Assembly: GCA_024684065.1 (NCBI GenBank)
Contig: JAIKXO010000039.1
Location: forward strand, 1 to 64,000
Direction of reading: 5' to 3'
Length of the DNA: 64,000 nt
From: Lachnospiraceae bacterium
Lineage (GTDB): Bacteria > Bacillota_A > Clostridia > Lachnospirales > Lachnospiraceae
In this document: positions 24,937-32,196 of the stretch, piece by piece
How the letters are laid out: every line of letters starts with the position of its first letter
Numbering within the stretch: position 1 is the first letter of the stretch
Notes under the pieces: generated by a model
Told to the model about the DNA's origin: nothing
The model's database searches: none
Seen by the model: the letters and a program-made list of their open reading frames with translations, nothing else
Program-made: the position numbers and the translations under genes

Positions 24937-25065
24937 TATAGTGCACGAATTAAATTCGTGCACTATAATTAATGATGCGCACGGATTTGGCAGGGAAATA
25001 TGCCGATAAATCGGCCCAAATCCGGCGCAGGAAACGAATTAAGTGCAAACACTTAATTCGTTTCC
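24937..25065. repeat. 130-bp three-hairpin repeat, family F1, copy 1
   Basis: Three hairpins in a row: AGTGCACGAATT/AATTCGTGCACT, then an arm CGGATTTGG/CCAAATCCG enclosing GCCGATAAATCGGC, then GAAACGAATTAAGTG/CACTTAATTCGTTTC. The reverse complement of 60712-60841 matches almost base for base. Such conservation between two copies 36 kb apart means recent spread or selection. Confidence 0.8.
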
Positions 25066-25084
25066 CATAATACTGTCTGTCAAA

Positions 25085-25112
25085 AATCCCCCGGCAGCCT
25101 GCCGGGGGTTTC
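25085..25112. terminator. Bidirectional terminator between M16C protease and epimerase
   Basis: A strong stem (CCCCCGGCAG/CTGCCGGGGG) is flanked by AAAAAT on the left and TTT on the right, between convergent genes. Confidence 0.75.
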
Positions 25113-25131
25113 TCATCCGATCGCCTTTATC

Positions 25132-26091
25132 TCAATCCCTTGCTTCAAATACCCACTGGTTACCGATAAGGTACTCCACGGTCTTAAGGACGCCCTCCTC
25201 TATGGTCGCCTTCGGCGTCCATCCAAGTGAGCGCACTTTTTTCGTATCCAGATATATGAACGGATTGTCTCCGACCCATCCCCTGTCTCCGCCTGCATAG
25301 GAAAGCTCCGGGCTGACGCCGAGCTTTCCGCAGATCCAGCGCACCGAATCGTTGACCTCGCAGTATTCATCCGTACCCAGGTTATATATATTTACCTTAT
25401 CATCTGCGTTTCGGATAACGGTAAGGATCGCCTCCATGCAGTCCTTAACATAAAGGTAGGACTTCCTCTGGTGTCCGTTTCCAAGGATATGGAGCTTTCC
25501 CGGATCCGCTTTAAGCTTCTTAACGAAATCAAAAACATGCCCGTGGGTGTAACGCTCCCCGAGTATTGAAACAAACCTGAAGATATACACCTGATAATCA
25601 AAGCCTTCGGCATAGGAAGCTAAAAGCCCCTCGCAGGCAAGCTTTGAAGCCCCGTAAAGGGAGGTCTGGATCGGGAAAGGGGCATCTTCGGGAGTGGGTA
25701 TCACCTCAGCCTCCCCATATACGGAGCCTGTGGAGGAAAAACCTATCCTCTTTATCCCGTTTGCCCTCATAGCCTCGAGGACATTAAAGGTCGCTATGGT
25801 ATTCTGCTCAAGATCCTTTCTTGGATGCTCGAGCCCCATGCGGACATCGGCGTTGGCGGCAAAGTGGAAAACAAATTCACAGCCGGCCATGGCCCCGGTA
25901 AGCTTCTTTTCGTCAAGATTATCTCCTTCTATAAGGGAAAACCTCGGATTCTTCAGAGCCTCCTCAAGAAACTCCCTGCGTCCCGTGGAAAAGTTATCAT
26001 AGACAACCACCTCATTCTCCGGCTCGCTAAGCAGCCTGTCCGCCATGTTTGAGCCTATAAAGCCCGCTCCGCCTGTTATAAAATATTTCAT
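25132..26091 (-). CDS. NAD-dependent sugar-nucleotide epimerase/dehydratase (GalE-like SDR)
   Basis: The protein has 319 residues, normal for extended short-chain dehydrogenases. The NAD-binding TGGAGFIGSNMA is at about 7-17, VVVYDNFSTG binds the adenosine ribose, FHFAANADVR and SSTGSVYG hold the catalytic Ser/Thr, and YGASKLACE is the catalytic YxxxK (about 144-148). Such enzymes act on UDP- or GDP-sugars; the closest general pattern is UDP-glucose 4-epimerase, but the exact sugar cannot be told. It probably supplies precursors for surface glycans. It is transcribed leftward, 57 bases after the GGDEF-like gene, so possibly in one transcript with it. Confidence 0.85.
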   Translation of the reverse strand: MKYFITGGAGFIGSNMADRLLSEPENEVVVYDNFSTGRREFLEEALKNPRFSLIEGDNLDEKKLTGAMAGCEFVFHFAANADVRMGLEHPRKDLEQNTIATFNVLEAMRANGIKRIGFSSTGSVYGEAEVIPTPEDAPFPIQTSLYGASKLACEGLLASYAEGFDYQVYIFRFVSILGERYTHGHVFDFVKKLKADPGKLHILGNGHQRKSYLYVKDCMEAILTVIRNADDKVNIYNLGTDEYCEVNDSVRWICGKLGVSPELSYAGGDRGWVGDNPFIYLDTKKVRSLGWTPKATIEEGVLKTVEYLIGNQWVFEARD

Positions 26092-26148
26092 TTTCTCCTC
26101 CTGATCTATGAATAATAAAGATTTTTCCCGGCCGGTATCCCGGAACCG

Positions 26149-27012
26149 TTACTCGTCAAAATCCGCCTCTTCTTCCACCTTGGAAAGGAAAAGCCTTGCA
26201 TCTCTCTGGAATTCTTCCTTTTTATACTCAAGGAACCCTATCTTGATCTCCACTCTTATCGGCTTAGTTGCGATATCGGTAAAGGCATCGGGGTCATCAA
26301 GCTTATGCCGCAGACGGTTTACGACCGATCTGCAGCCTGCCGCGTCGGTAGTAAGGATTATCGCGAGGCTTCCTTCATCATTGATCGCGTAAACCCTGTC
26401 TTCAAGCCTTACTGTATCCACCACGTACTTCGAAACCTTTACAAGCACCTGCTCATACTGGTTTTGCTTAAGCACCTTTTTGAGTTCCTCGTGATATTTA
26501 TGTTTTATCACCATAAGCGAGATGGACTGGTTGTTTCTTTCTGCAAAGGATACCTGGGTCTGCATGTCCATGAACATGCTCCTCAGATTATAAAGATTCG
26601 TAAGCGGATCGATCATCACCAGCTCATCGACCTGCCTCCTTAGAAGCGCATTCTCTGTCTGCAGCTTTTTCTGCCCGTTTACATATAAAACACAGCCTAA
26701 AACGGTCAGCCCCGGAAGAAACAGCCATAAAAAGGCAACCGGTTCTAAGGCCGAGCCCTGCGAGACCAGTAAGAATATCTTCACCCCGAAATAGGTTACG
26801 GTCACAACGCTTGCAAGTACAATGGCCAGGGTTACGAACTGATAGGAAGCCAGCATAGCGACGGCAAAGACCGCGATGGTCATGACAAGGTTTTCGGTGA
26901 ACATCTGATCACCCGCCGCGGCCGTCACAAGCGCACATACAAAAAGCATGACAAAAACTATGCTTATACCTATATCGTGCAGTAATTTCCCTTCATATTT
27001 GTTTGTTTTCAT
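26149..27012 (-). CDS. Membrane GGDEF-family protein with a degenerate signature
   Basis: The protein has about 287 residues. Four membrane segments lie in residues 12-110, then a short coiled coil (NALLRRQVDELV) leads into a GGDEF-like domain beginning MIDPLTNLYNLRSM. Where an active diguanylate cyclase has R-x-GGDEF, this protein has RVYAINDEGSLAIIL, so the catalytic signature is lost and c-di-GMP synthesis is unlikely. It may bind a nucleotide or act as a membrane sensor. I start it at the ATG at 27012, with AAAGGA six bases upstream. It stands between the epimerase and a GNAT gene, all leftward. Confidence 0.75.
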   Translation of the reverse strand: MKTNKYEGKLLHDIGISIVFVMLFVCALVTAAAGDQMFTENLVMTIAVFAVAMLASYQFVTLAIVLASVVTVTYFGVKIFLLVSQGSALEPVAFLWLFLPGLTVLGCVLYVNGQKKLQTENALLRRQVDELVMIDPLTNLYNLRSMFMDMQTQVSFAERNNQSISLMVIKHKYHEELKKVLKQNQYEQVLVKVSKYVVDTVRLEDRVYAINDEGSLAIILTTDAAGCRSVVNRLRHKLDDPDAFTDIATKPIRVEIKIGFLEYKKEEFQRDARLFLSKVEEEADFDE

Positions 27013-27076
27013 ACTGATCCTTTTTGTCTTTAGAAGATCTGCTCCGGAAATATATATACTTACAGTCAAAACCCAT

Positions 27077-28003
27077 TCATAACCATAAGATATTATACCT
27101 TTGATGTGGTTTTCCGTCTATCATTATTTCCCCGAGGTATGTAAATCCAAGCTTATCAAGAAGATTCACGCTTGCCGTGTTTTCTTTCACGGTAAAGGCA
27201 TTTACGCTTTTCATCGAAAGCTCTTTCCTAGCGTAATCAAGCACGGCGCTTAAGACCTCATAAGCGTAACCCTTTCTCTGGAACGGCTGCGCGATGACAT
27301 AGCCGATCTCCGCCTCATCAAACCCGTTCCTTTCGGAAAGACCTGCTCTCCCTATCATTTTTCCTGTCTGTTTTTCAAAAACAACCCACAGCCCATATTC
27401 AAAAAAACGGTAATGTTTGTCTATATATTCCCTTGTATAATCAAGCTCTTTTTCATAGTCCTCATAGAGCCCTTCCGTGTACCTGGTGATATCCGGTCCG
27501 CTGTATACCTCGTAAAGCTGTGGCAGATCCTCTTCCGTCATCTCCCTTACCAGGCACCTTTCGGTCTCAAGGATCGTCCATGGGAGCCTTAAGTATCTTC
27601 TTAAAAATCTCTCAATCTGCTCTTTATTAAGACAGGAGATATTATCCACTCTGTAAAGCGCATCTCTGAAAACGGACTCCCTGCTCTTTTCATTGTCATA
27701 AACCGCAAAGCCTATGCTGAAGCTCTTTAAGACATCCGCAGTTTCCCTGTCATCGGTGATCGCAAAGCTGTGAACGGATATTTCCCCCGATACGATGTCG
27801 TCCGGGGTTTTCTTCTTAAGCGCCTCGATATCCGCTCTTTTGTCAAAACAGCATAGCCCCATATCCCCGATATGGCATTTTGCGTCATCCGGGCTGTCGC
27901 CTTCATTATATTCTGTTATAAATAAATATACATTCTCTATCAGCAAAACAGTATACGTCCGGTGCCCACTTGACGGCCTTATCGCGCCGTCTGGCAGGGA
28001 CAC
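27077..28003 (-). CDS. GNAT acetyltransferase with an N-terminal extra domain
   Basis: The C-terminal half (about residues 150-308) is a GNAT domain of the RimJ/RimL type: TERCLVREMTEEDLPQLYEVY, then IGYVIAQPFQRKGYAYEVL, the acetyl-CoA-binding loop, and ENTASVNLLDKLGF. About 130 residues precede it and contain SFAITDDRETADVLKSFSIGFAVYD, which resembles a HAD/Rossmann-like regulatory domain, but I cannot name it. The 5' end is doubtful. The GTG at 28003 lies inside a palindromic repeat with no ribosome site, so translation may start later, for example at a TTG near 27946 or the ATG near 27859. Substrate unknown. Confidence 0.7.
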   Translation of the reverse strand: MSLPDGAIRPSSGHRTYTVLLIENVYLFITEYNEGDSPDDAKCHIGDMGLCCFDKRADIEALKKKTPDDIVSGEISVHSFAITDDRETADVLKSFSIGFAVYDNEKSRESVFRDALYRVDNISCLNKEQIERFLRRYLRLPWTILETERCLVREMTEEDLPQLYEVYSGPDITRYTEGLYEDYEKELDYTREYIDKHYRFFEYGLWVVFEKQTGKMIGRAGLSERNGFDEAEIGYVIAQPFQRKGYAYEVLSAVLDYARKELSMKSVNAFTVKENTASVNLLDKLGFTYLGEIMIDGKPHQRYNILWL

Positions 28004-28180
28004 GCCCTGCCAGACTGTCCGTTGCCCTCATATACGTGTCCATGCAAGCATGGCCATGTATCCTCGGGCTTATCGCGCCGTCTGGCAGGGGACATGCCCC
28101 CTGCCAGACTGTCCGTTAGCCGTCAAATGTGCACCCGTGCAAGCACGGTGCCCACTTGACGGCCTTATCGCACAAAATAA
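27955..28180. repeat. Cluster of palindromic repeats
   Basis: Two copies of a unit with the hairpin GTCTGGCAGGG/CCCTGCCAGAC, each framed by CTTATCGCGCC and TGTCCGTT, alternate with CCATGCAAGCATGG and a long imperfect hairpin GCCGTCAA.../...TTGACGGC around CCGTGCAAGCACGG. TGCCCACTTGACGGCC appears at both ends. The cluster runs into the 5' end of the GNAT frame. Confidence 0.7.
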
Positions 28181-28231
28181 GAGGCCGGCGTTATATGCAC
28201 CAGCCCCTTGAATGATCCGTCTTAACTTACT

Positions 28232-28486
28232 CTATTCTGCACTAAGGTATTTTACTATCGCTTCAACAGCGGCATCCTCATCTTCTCCCTCGGCAGATAC
28301 CGTTACCTCGTCGCCCGAAGCAAGTACAAGGGTCATCATCCCCATAATGCTTTTGGCATTGATCCGTCTTTCTCCCTGCTCCAGATAAACTCTGCTTAAA
28401 AACTGACTGGCCGTCTGTACAAGCAAGGCGATCGGCCTGGCCTCAAGACCGTTCTTAAGCCTGATCTCAACGTTCTGTTTTTTCAT
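28232..28486 (-). CDS. HPr-family protein lacking the phosphorylatable His (Crh-like)
   Basis: The protein has 84 residues, the normal HPr length. HPr of the sugar phosphotransferase system carries His15 in a GLHARP motif; here the site reads KNGLEARP with Glu15, so it cannot accept phosphate from enzyme I. The second regulatory site is kept: AKSIMGMM has Ser at position 46, the target of HPr kinase. That makes it similar in logic to Bacillus Crh, which has Gln15 and Ser46 and serves only in catabolite control with CcpA. It is the last gene after hprK-glk-murB-rapZ-whiA, 40 bases beyond whiA, so it is expressed with its likely kinase. Confidence 0.85.
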   Translation of the reverse strand: MKKQNVEIRLKNGLEARPIALLVQTASQFLSRVYLEQGERRINAKSIMGMMTLVLASGDEVTVSAEGEDEDAAVEAIVKYLSAE

Positions 28487-28525
28487 AAATCATGCTCCTC
28501 TTAAAACGATATTAAAACTATAGGT

Positions 28526-28562
28526 TTATAGTAAACGCATGTATTCTGTGCGTTTACTATAA
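28526..28562. repeat. 35-bp hairpin family F3, copy a
   Basis: TTATAGTAAACGCA and TGCGTTTACTATAA flank a short GTATTCTG-type loop. The copy covers the last codons and the stop of whiA. Related copies: 41278-41315, 49013-49048, 53920-53953, and weaker at 47460-47495. Confidence 0.7.
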
Positions 28563-29425
28563 TGTTCTTCCGCCAGCTCCATTATCTTCCGCAATCTATG
28601 GTTAACCCCTGACTTTCCTATCCTTGGATCGCACATTTCCCCAAGCTCTTTTAAGGACACCTCGGGAAAACGAAGCCTGAGCATCGCGACCTCTTTAACC
28701 GTATCCGGCAGCGATTCATATTCAGGAAGCTTTACGGCATATCTGATCGCTTCGCTCTGCTTAAGCGCGGCAGATACCGCCTTTCCGATATTTGCGGTTT
28801 CGCAGTTTACCCGTCTGTTTACGGTATTCTTGACGTCCTTATAGATCCGGACGTTCTCATAATCCATAAACGACAGCCCCGCCTCCATAACATTAAGCGC
28901 CGCCGCTATCTGTTCTCCGTCCTTGATATAAACGATCCGGCTGTTCTTTCTGTCTGTTATCTTAGCCGAGATATCAAAGGTCCTGAAAAGCTCCGTGAGC
29001 AGCAGGGCTTTTGCGTCATCTCCGACGGCTATTTCCAGATGATACGACTTTTCCGGAGCATTTACCGAACCGGCGGCAAGGAAAGCGCCCCTCAGATAAG
29101 CTCTCTTGCAGCAGGCTCTCTCGGTAAGGGTCTCCCCTTTAAGAGCCGTTCTTACCCTGTTAAACTCATCTGTGTTTTCCGGGCTTAGAAGGCAGTGCTT
29201 TCTGCCTGATTTTCCAGTTTCGTCACACACATACCCTGTTATATTAAAGGTTTTTTCAAGCAATGTAAAGCATTTTCTCACAAACATTTCATTTTCGGAC
29301 AGCACCGTCAGTGAATCTATACTTCCGGAATAATCAATAAGCGCCGAAAGCTCTGAAAGCATGCAGTGTCTGGCCTGTCCTATATGTGTATACAGCTCTT
29401 CCTTTACCCTGTGTGAAAAAGACAT
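28526..29425 (-). CDS. whiA: DNA-binding protein WhiA
   Basis: The protein has 299 residues. The N-terminal half is the degenerate LAGLIDADG homing-endonuclease-like fold (CCKRAYLRGAFLAAGSVNAPEKSYHLEIAV at about 102-132). The C-terminal half is the helix-turn-helix (LRLRFPEVSLKELGEMCDPRIGKSGVNHRLRKI). WhiA is conserved in Gram-positives and affects cell division and chromosome segregation; in actinobacteria it controls sporulation. It follows rapZ by five bases, as in most Firmicutes. The last twelve residues and the stop codon are encoded by a copy of the F3 palindromic repeat, so the natural C-terminus has been altered or replaced by repeat insertion. Confidence 0.95.
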   Translation of the reverse strand: MSFSHRVKEELYTHIGQARHCMLSELSALIDYSGSIDSLTVLSENEMFVRKCFTLLEKTFNITGYVCDETGKSGRKHCLLSPENTDEFNRVRTALKGETLTERACCKRAYLRGAFLAAGSVNAPEKSYHLEIAVGDDAKALLLTELFRTFDISAKITDRKNSRIVYIKDGEQIAAALNVMEAGLSFMDYENVRIYKDVKNTVNRRVNCETANIGKAVSAALKQSEAIRYAVKLPEYESLPDTVKEVAMLRLRFPEVSLKELGEMCDPRIGKSGVNHRLRKIMELAEEHYSKRTEYMRLL

Positions 29426-29430
29426 GACAA

Positions 29431-30342
29431 TTACCTGTTTATATCCCTGTGCTCTATCTTATAGCCGTAAGCTTCGCCTTCCCTGAAATTCTTTATATGC
29501 TCAAAAAACGCATTGGCGAGCGTAACGCTCCTGTGCCTGCCCCCCGTACAGCCGATGGCGATCACTAACTGGCTCTTTCCCTCGGCAACGTAATGAGGCA
29601 GTAAAAAACCGACCATGTCCTCAAGCTTACCAAGGAACTCTTCCGTTTCCTTAAAACTCATTACGTAATCCCTTACTTCTTTGTCGTTTCCCGTCTTAAG
29701 GCGCATCTCCTCAAAATAGTACGGATTCGGTAAAAACCTCACATCAAAGACCAGGTCGGCATCCTGCGGGATCCCGTATTTGAACCCGAATGACACTATG
29801 GTTATAAAGAGATTTTTATAATTTTCATTACTTACGAAGATCTTTTCAAGCTCCGCCCTTAATTCCCTTGTTAAGAGGCTGCTTGTATCAATAATATAAT
29901 TAGCGGCTTTTTTTATGGAAGAAAGCTTTTCCCGCTCCCTGGCTATGCCCGTATCTATCCTGTCAGAGCCTGCCAGGGGATGGATCCTCCTTGATTCCTT
30001 ATACCTTTTGATAAGGATATTATCCGATGCCTCCAGAAAAATAACATCATAATCTATTCCGTTTTCCTTCATCCGCCTGAGGACCTCGGAAAGCTCCGTA
30101 TACGGCGCTCCGGATTCCGATGCCCTGTTATCCCCGATCCTGAAGTCCTGCACAGAGGTTCTCGCGTCGACCCCTATGGCAGCCTTGTCGATCTCGCTCA
30201 GGGGAGAGGTTATAAGCTCCGCAAACATCGGAATTAACGGCACCGGCAGGTTATCAACGCAGTAATACCCGAAATCCTCCAGCATTTTAAGCGTCGTGCT
30301 TTTTCCGGCTCCGGACATCCCGGTCACAATAACAATCTTCAT
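29431..30342 (-). CDS. rapZ: RapZ/YvcJ nucleotide-binding protein
   Basis: The protein has 303 residues. The Walker A GMSGAGKST is at 8-16, the CVDNLP motif at about 29-34, and the C-terminal domain has the conserved GCTGGRHRSV. RapZ binds ATP/GTP; in E. coli it steers the small RNA GlmZ to control glucosamine-6-phosphate synthesis, and in Bacillus YvcJ affects competence. Its stop and the neighbouring gene's start are tightly packed: it begins on the last base of murB and ends five bases before whiA. The whole set is thus one operon linking wall precursor genes and regulation. Confidence 0.95.
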   Translation of the reverse strand: MKIVIVTGMSGAGKSTTLKMLEDFGYYCVDNLPVPLIPMFAELITSPLSEIDKAAIGVDARTSVQDFRIGDNRASESGAPYTELSEVLRRMKENGIDYDVIFLEASDNILIKRYKESRRIHPLAGSDRIDTGIAREREKLSSIKKAANYIIDTSSLLTRELRAELEKIFVSNENYKNLFITIVSFGFKYGIPQDADLVFDVRFLPNPYYFEEMRLKTGNDKEVRDYVMSFKETEEFLGKLEDMVGFLLPHYVAEGKSQLVIAIGCTGGRHRSVTLANAFFEHIKNFREGEAYGYKIEHRDINR

Positions 30343-31262
30343 CAGAATTCCCCTATCATAAGTACTTCTGTTTCAAGCCGTACTCCCTGCCTTTCGTAAA
30401 CGATCCTCTGCACATCCTCTATCAGTTTCCTTATATCGGCAGAGGATGCCCCTTTTCTGTTTATCACAAATCCGCAGTGCTTCTCCGAAACCTGGGCTCC
30501 CCCGACACTGTAGCCCTTAAGCCCCGAGTCCTCGATAAGTTTTCCGGCAAAATACCCTTCAGGCCTTTTAAAGGTGCTTCCGGCACTGGGAAAGTCAAGA
30601 GGCTGTTTCTCGTTCCTCTTATCCTTAAGCTCTTCCATCCTTGCCTTTATCTCATCCGTATTTCCGCGTCCGAGCTTAAGCTTAACATCCAAAACCAGAT
30701 ACGGCCCGTGCTTTACGATGCTGTCCCTGTATGAAAACCTCATGTCTTCACAGCTGAAATCCCTGCACTGGCCGCTCTCCATATCAAGCATTGAGACCGA
30801 GGTTACGATCTGCTTCATCTCTCCGCCATATGCTCCCGCATTCATGACCACAGCGCCGCCCACGGTTCCGGGGATCCCCGAGGCAAACTCCATCCCCGTA
30901 AGTCCGTTTTTACAGGCCTCCCTGCTGACCTTCGCAAGGCTTATGCCGCTCTGCGCCCAAATAACGCCCGTATCCGGATCCGTGATCATTTCCGCATGAT
31001 CGCTCCCCATATGGACGACCGCTCCTCTGAAGCCCCTGTCGCCGATAAGCACGTTGCTTCCGTTTCCCAGTATAAAGAAAGGAACCTCTGTGCGCTTCAG
31101 GAATTTAATGACCTCGATCACAGACTCCCGGTTTTTGGGTACCACAAAAACATCCGCGGGACCGCCCGTTTTAAAGGTCACATGTCCTGCGAGGATCTCG
31201 TTTTCCTTTATATTCGCGCTTCCGGCCAGGCGCTTTAGTTCCGAAATAATCTCAGGTTTCAT
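30342..31262 (-). CDS. murB: UDP-N-acetylenolpyruvoylglucosamine reductase
   Basis: The protein has 306 residues, the short type IIa form. FAD-binding motifs are visible: TFKTGGPADVFVVP (about 30), LGNGSNVLI (about 61-69) and SGIPGTVGGAVVMNAGAYGGE (about 128-148). The catalytic Ser is in SAGSTFKRPEG and the C-terminal Glu in VRLETEV. The enzyme reduces UDP-GlcNAc-enolpyruvate with NADPH to UDP-MurNAc in peptidoglycan synthesis. It overlaps the end of the glucokinase gene by 11 bases and abuts rapZ. Confidence 0.96.
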   Translation of the reverse strand: MKPEIISELKRLAGSANIKENEILAGHVTFKTGGPADVFVVPKNRESVIEVIKFLKRTEVPFFILGNGSNVLIGDRGFRGAVVHMGSDHAEMITDPDTGVIWAQSGISLAKVSREACKNGLTGMEFASGIPGTVGGAVVMNAGAYGGEMKQIVTSVSMLDMESGQCRDFSCEDMRFSYRDSIVKHGPYLVLDVKLKLGRGNTDEIKARMEELKDKRNEKQPLDFPSAGSTFKRPEGYFAGKLIEDSGLKGYSVGGAQVSEKHCGFVINRKGASSADIRKLIEDVQRIVYERQGVRLETEVLMIGEF

Positions 31263-32193
31263 CTAATACTAACTTCACTGCTCCGTAAATACCCGCGTCG
31301 TTTCCAAGCGTCGCAAGCTTAAAATCAACCTCATGGTTCGCATGGAAAGCATAAGATTTATAATATTTCTTTATGTAGTCGATAAGCACGTCACCTGCCT
31401 TGCTTACCCCGCCGCCTATGACAAAGACCTGGGGGTCAACGACTGCCGCTATGACCGCAAAGCCCTGGGCAAGGTACTTCCCGTATTCATCGGCTATTTC
31501 CATGGCAAGCTCATCCTCTTCCTTAACCGCGTCAAACACAGCCTTTGCGGTTACGGTATCATTTCTCAAAATGCTTTCCTTACCGGACGCCGCAAGCTTT
31601 CTGTTCGCTATCCTTACAAGACCCGTGGCTGATCCGTACTGCTCAAAGCAGCCTTTATTTCCGCATCCGCACATTTCCGTTTCATCATTGTTAAGATGCA
31701 TATGTCCGATCTCGCCGCCGGCTCCCCTTGAACCATAGAAGACCTTGCCGCCGATTATGATCCCGCCGCCTACTCCGGTTCCGAGCGTTGCAAGCACGAT
31801 ATCGCTGTAGCCTTTGGCACCGCCCTTCCACATCTCTCCGAGGGCCGCGATAGTAGCGTCATTGCCGCCCTTTGTCATGATCCCGGTCTGCTTTTTCATC
31901 TCCTCTTCAAGGTTAAATACGCCCCATCCCAGGTTGACAGCCTTATGTATTACGCCGTTCTGGTCTACAGGCCCCGGGGTCCCGAGCCCGATGCCGACGA
32001 TATCTTCTTCGGTAAGACCCTTTTCCGTGATCTTAAACTTTATGGCCTTCGCTATATCCGGTATGACATATTTTCCGCCATCCTCGGTTCTTGTGGGAAT
32101 TTCCCATTTGTTAAGCAGCTCGCCCTTTGCCGTAAAGAAACCGATCTTTACCGTAGTCCCGCCGATATCCACTCCAAAACAATATTTATCCAT
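31252..32193 (-). CDS. glk: ROK-family glucokinase
   Basis: The protein has 313 residues. The ATP-binding GVDIGGTTVKIG (8-19), catalytic NDA in KGGNDATIAALGE, and the ROK zinc-site Cys cluster CGCGNKGCFEQYGS (about 174-187) are present. EIGHMHL carries the sugar-binding Glu and His. It phosphorylates glucose to glucose-6-phosphate in the cytosol; Gram-positive ROK glucokinases of this group serve glycolysis and feed catabolite control. It lies three bases after hprK, which senses glycolytic intermediates, and would use glucose released by the alpha-glucosidase and MalQ enzymes encoded at 45.7-49.0 kb. Confidence 0.93.
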   Translation of the reverse strand: MDKYCFGVDIGGTTVKIGFFTAKGELLNKWEIPTRTEDGGKYVIPDIAKAIKFKITEKGLTEEDIVGIGLGTPGPVDQNGVIHKAVNLGWGVFNLEEEMKKQTGIMTKGGNDATIAALGEMWKGGAKGYSDIVLATLGTGVGGGIIIGGKVFYGSRGAGGEIGHMHLNNDETEMCGCGNKGCFEQYGSATGLVRIANRKLAASGKESILRNDTVTAKAVFDAVKEEDELAMEIADEYGKYLAQGFAVIAAVVDPQVFVIGGGVSKAGDVLIDYIKKYYKSYAFHANHEVDFKLATLGNDAGIYGAVKLVLDET

Positions 32194-32196
32194 TAT

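Noticed and set aside
27077..28003. Considered calling the GNAT gene a pseudogene because its start lies in repeats
   Set aside because: The frame is intact over both domains and downstream starts remain possible, so it is kept as a gene with an uncertain 5' end.
27955..28180. Possible CRISPR array
   Set aside because: The repeats are internally palindromic, of unequal length, and arranged as alternating hairpins with no regular spacers.
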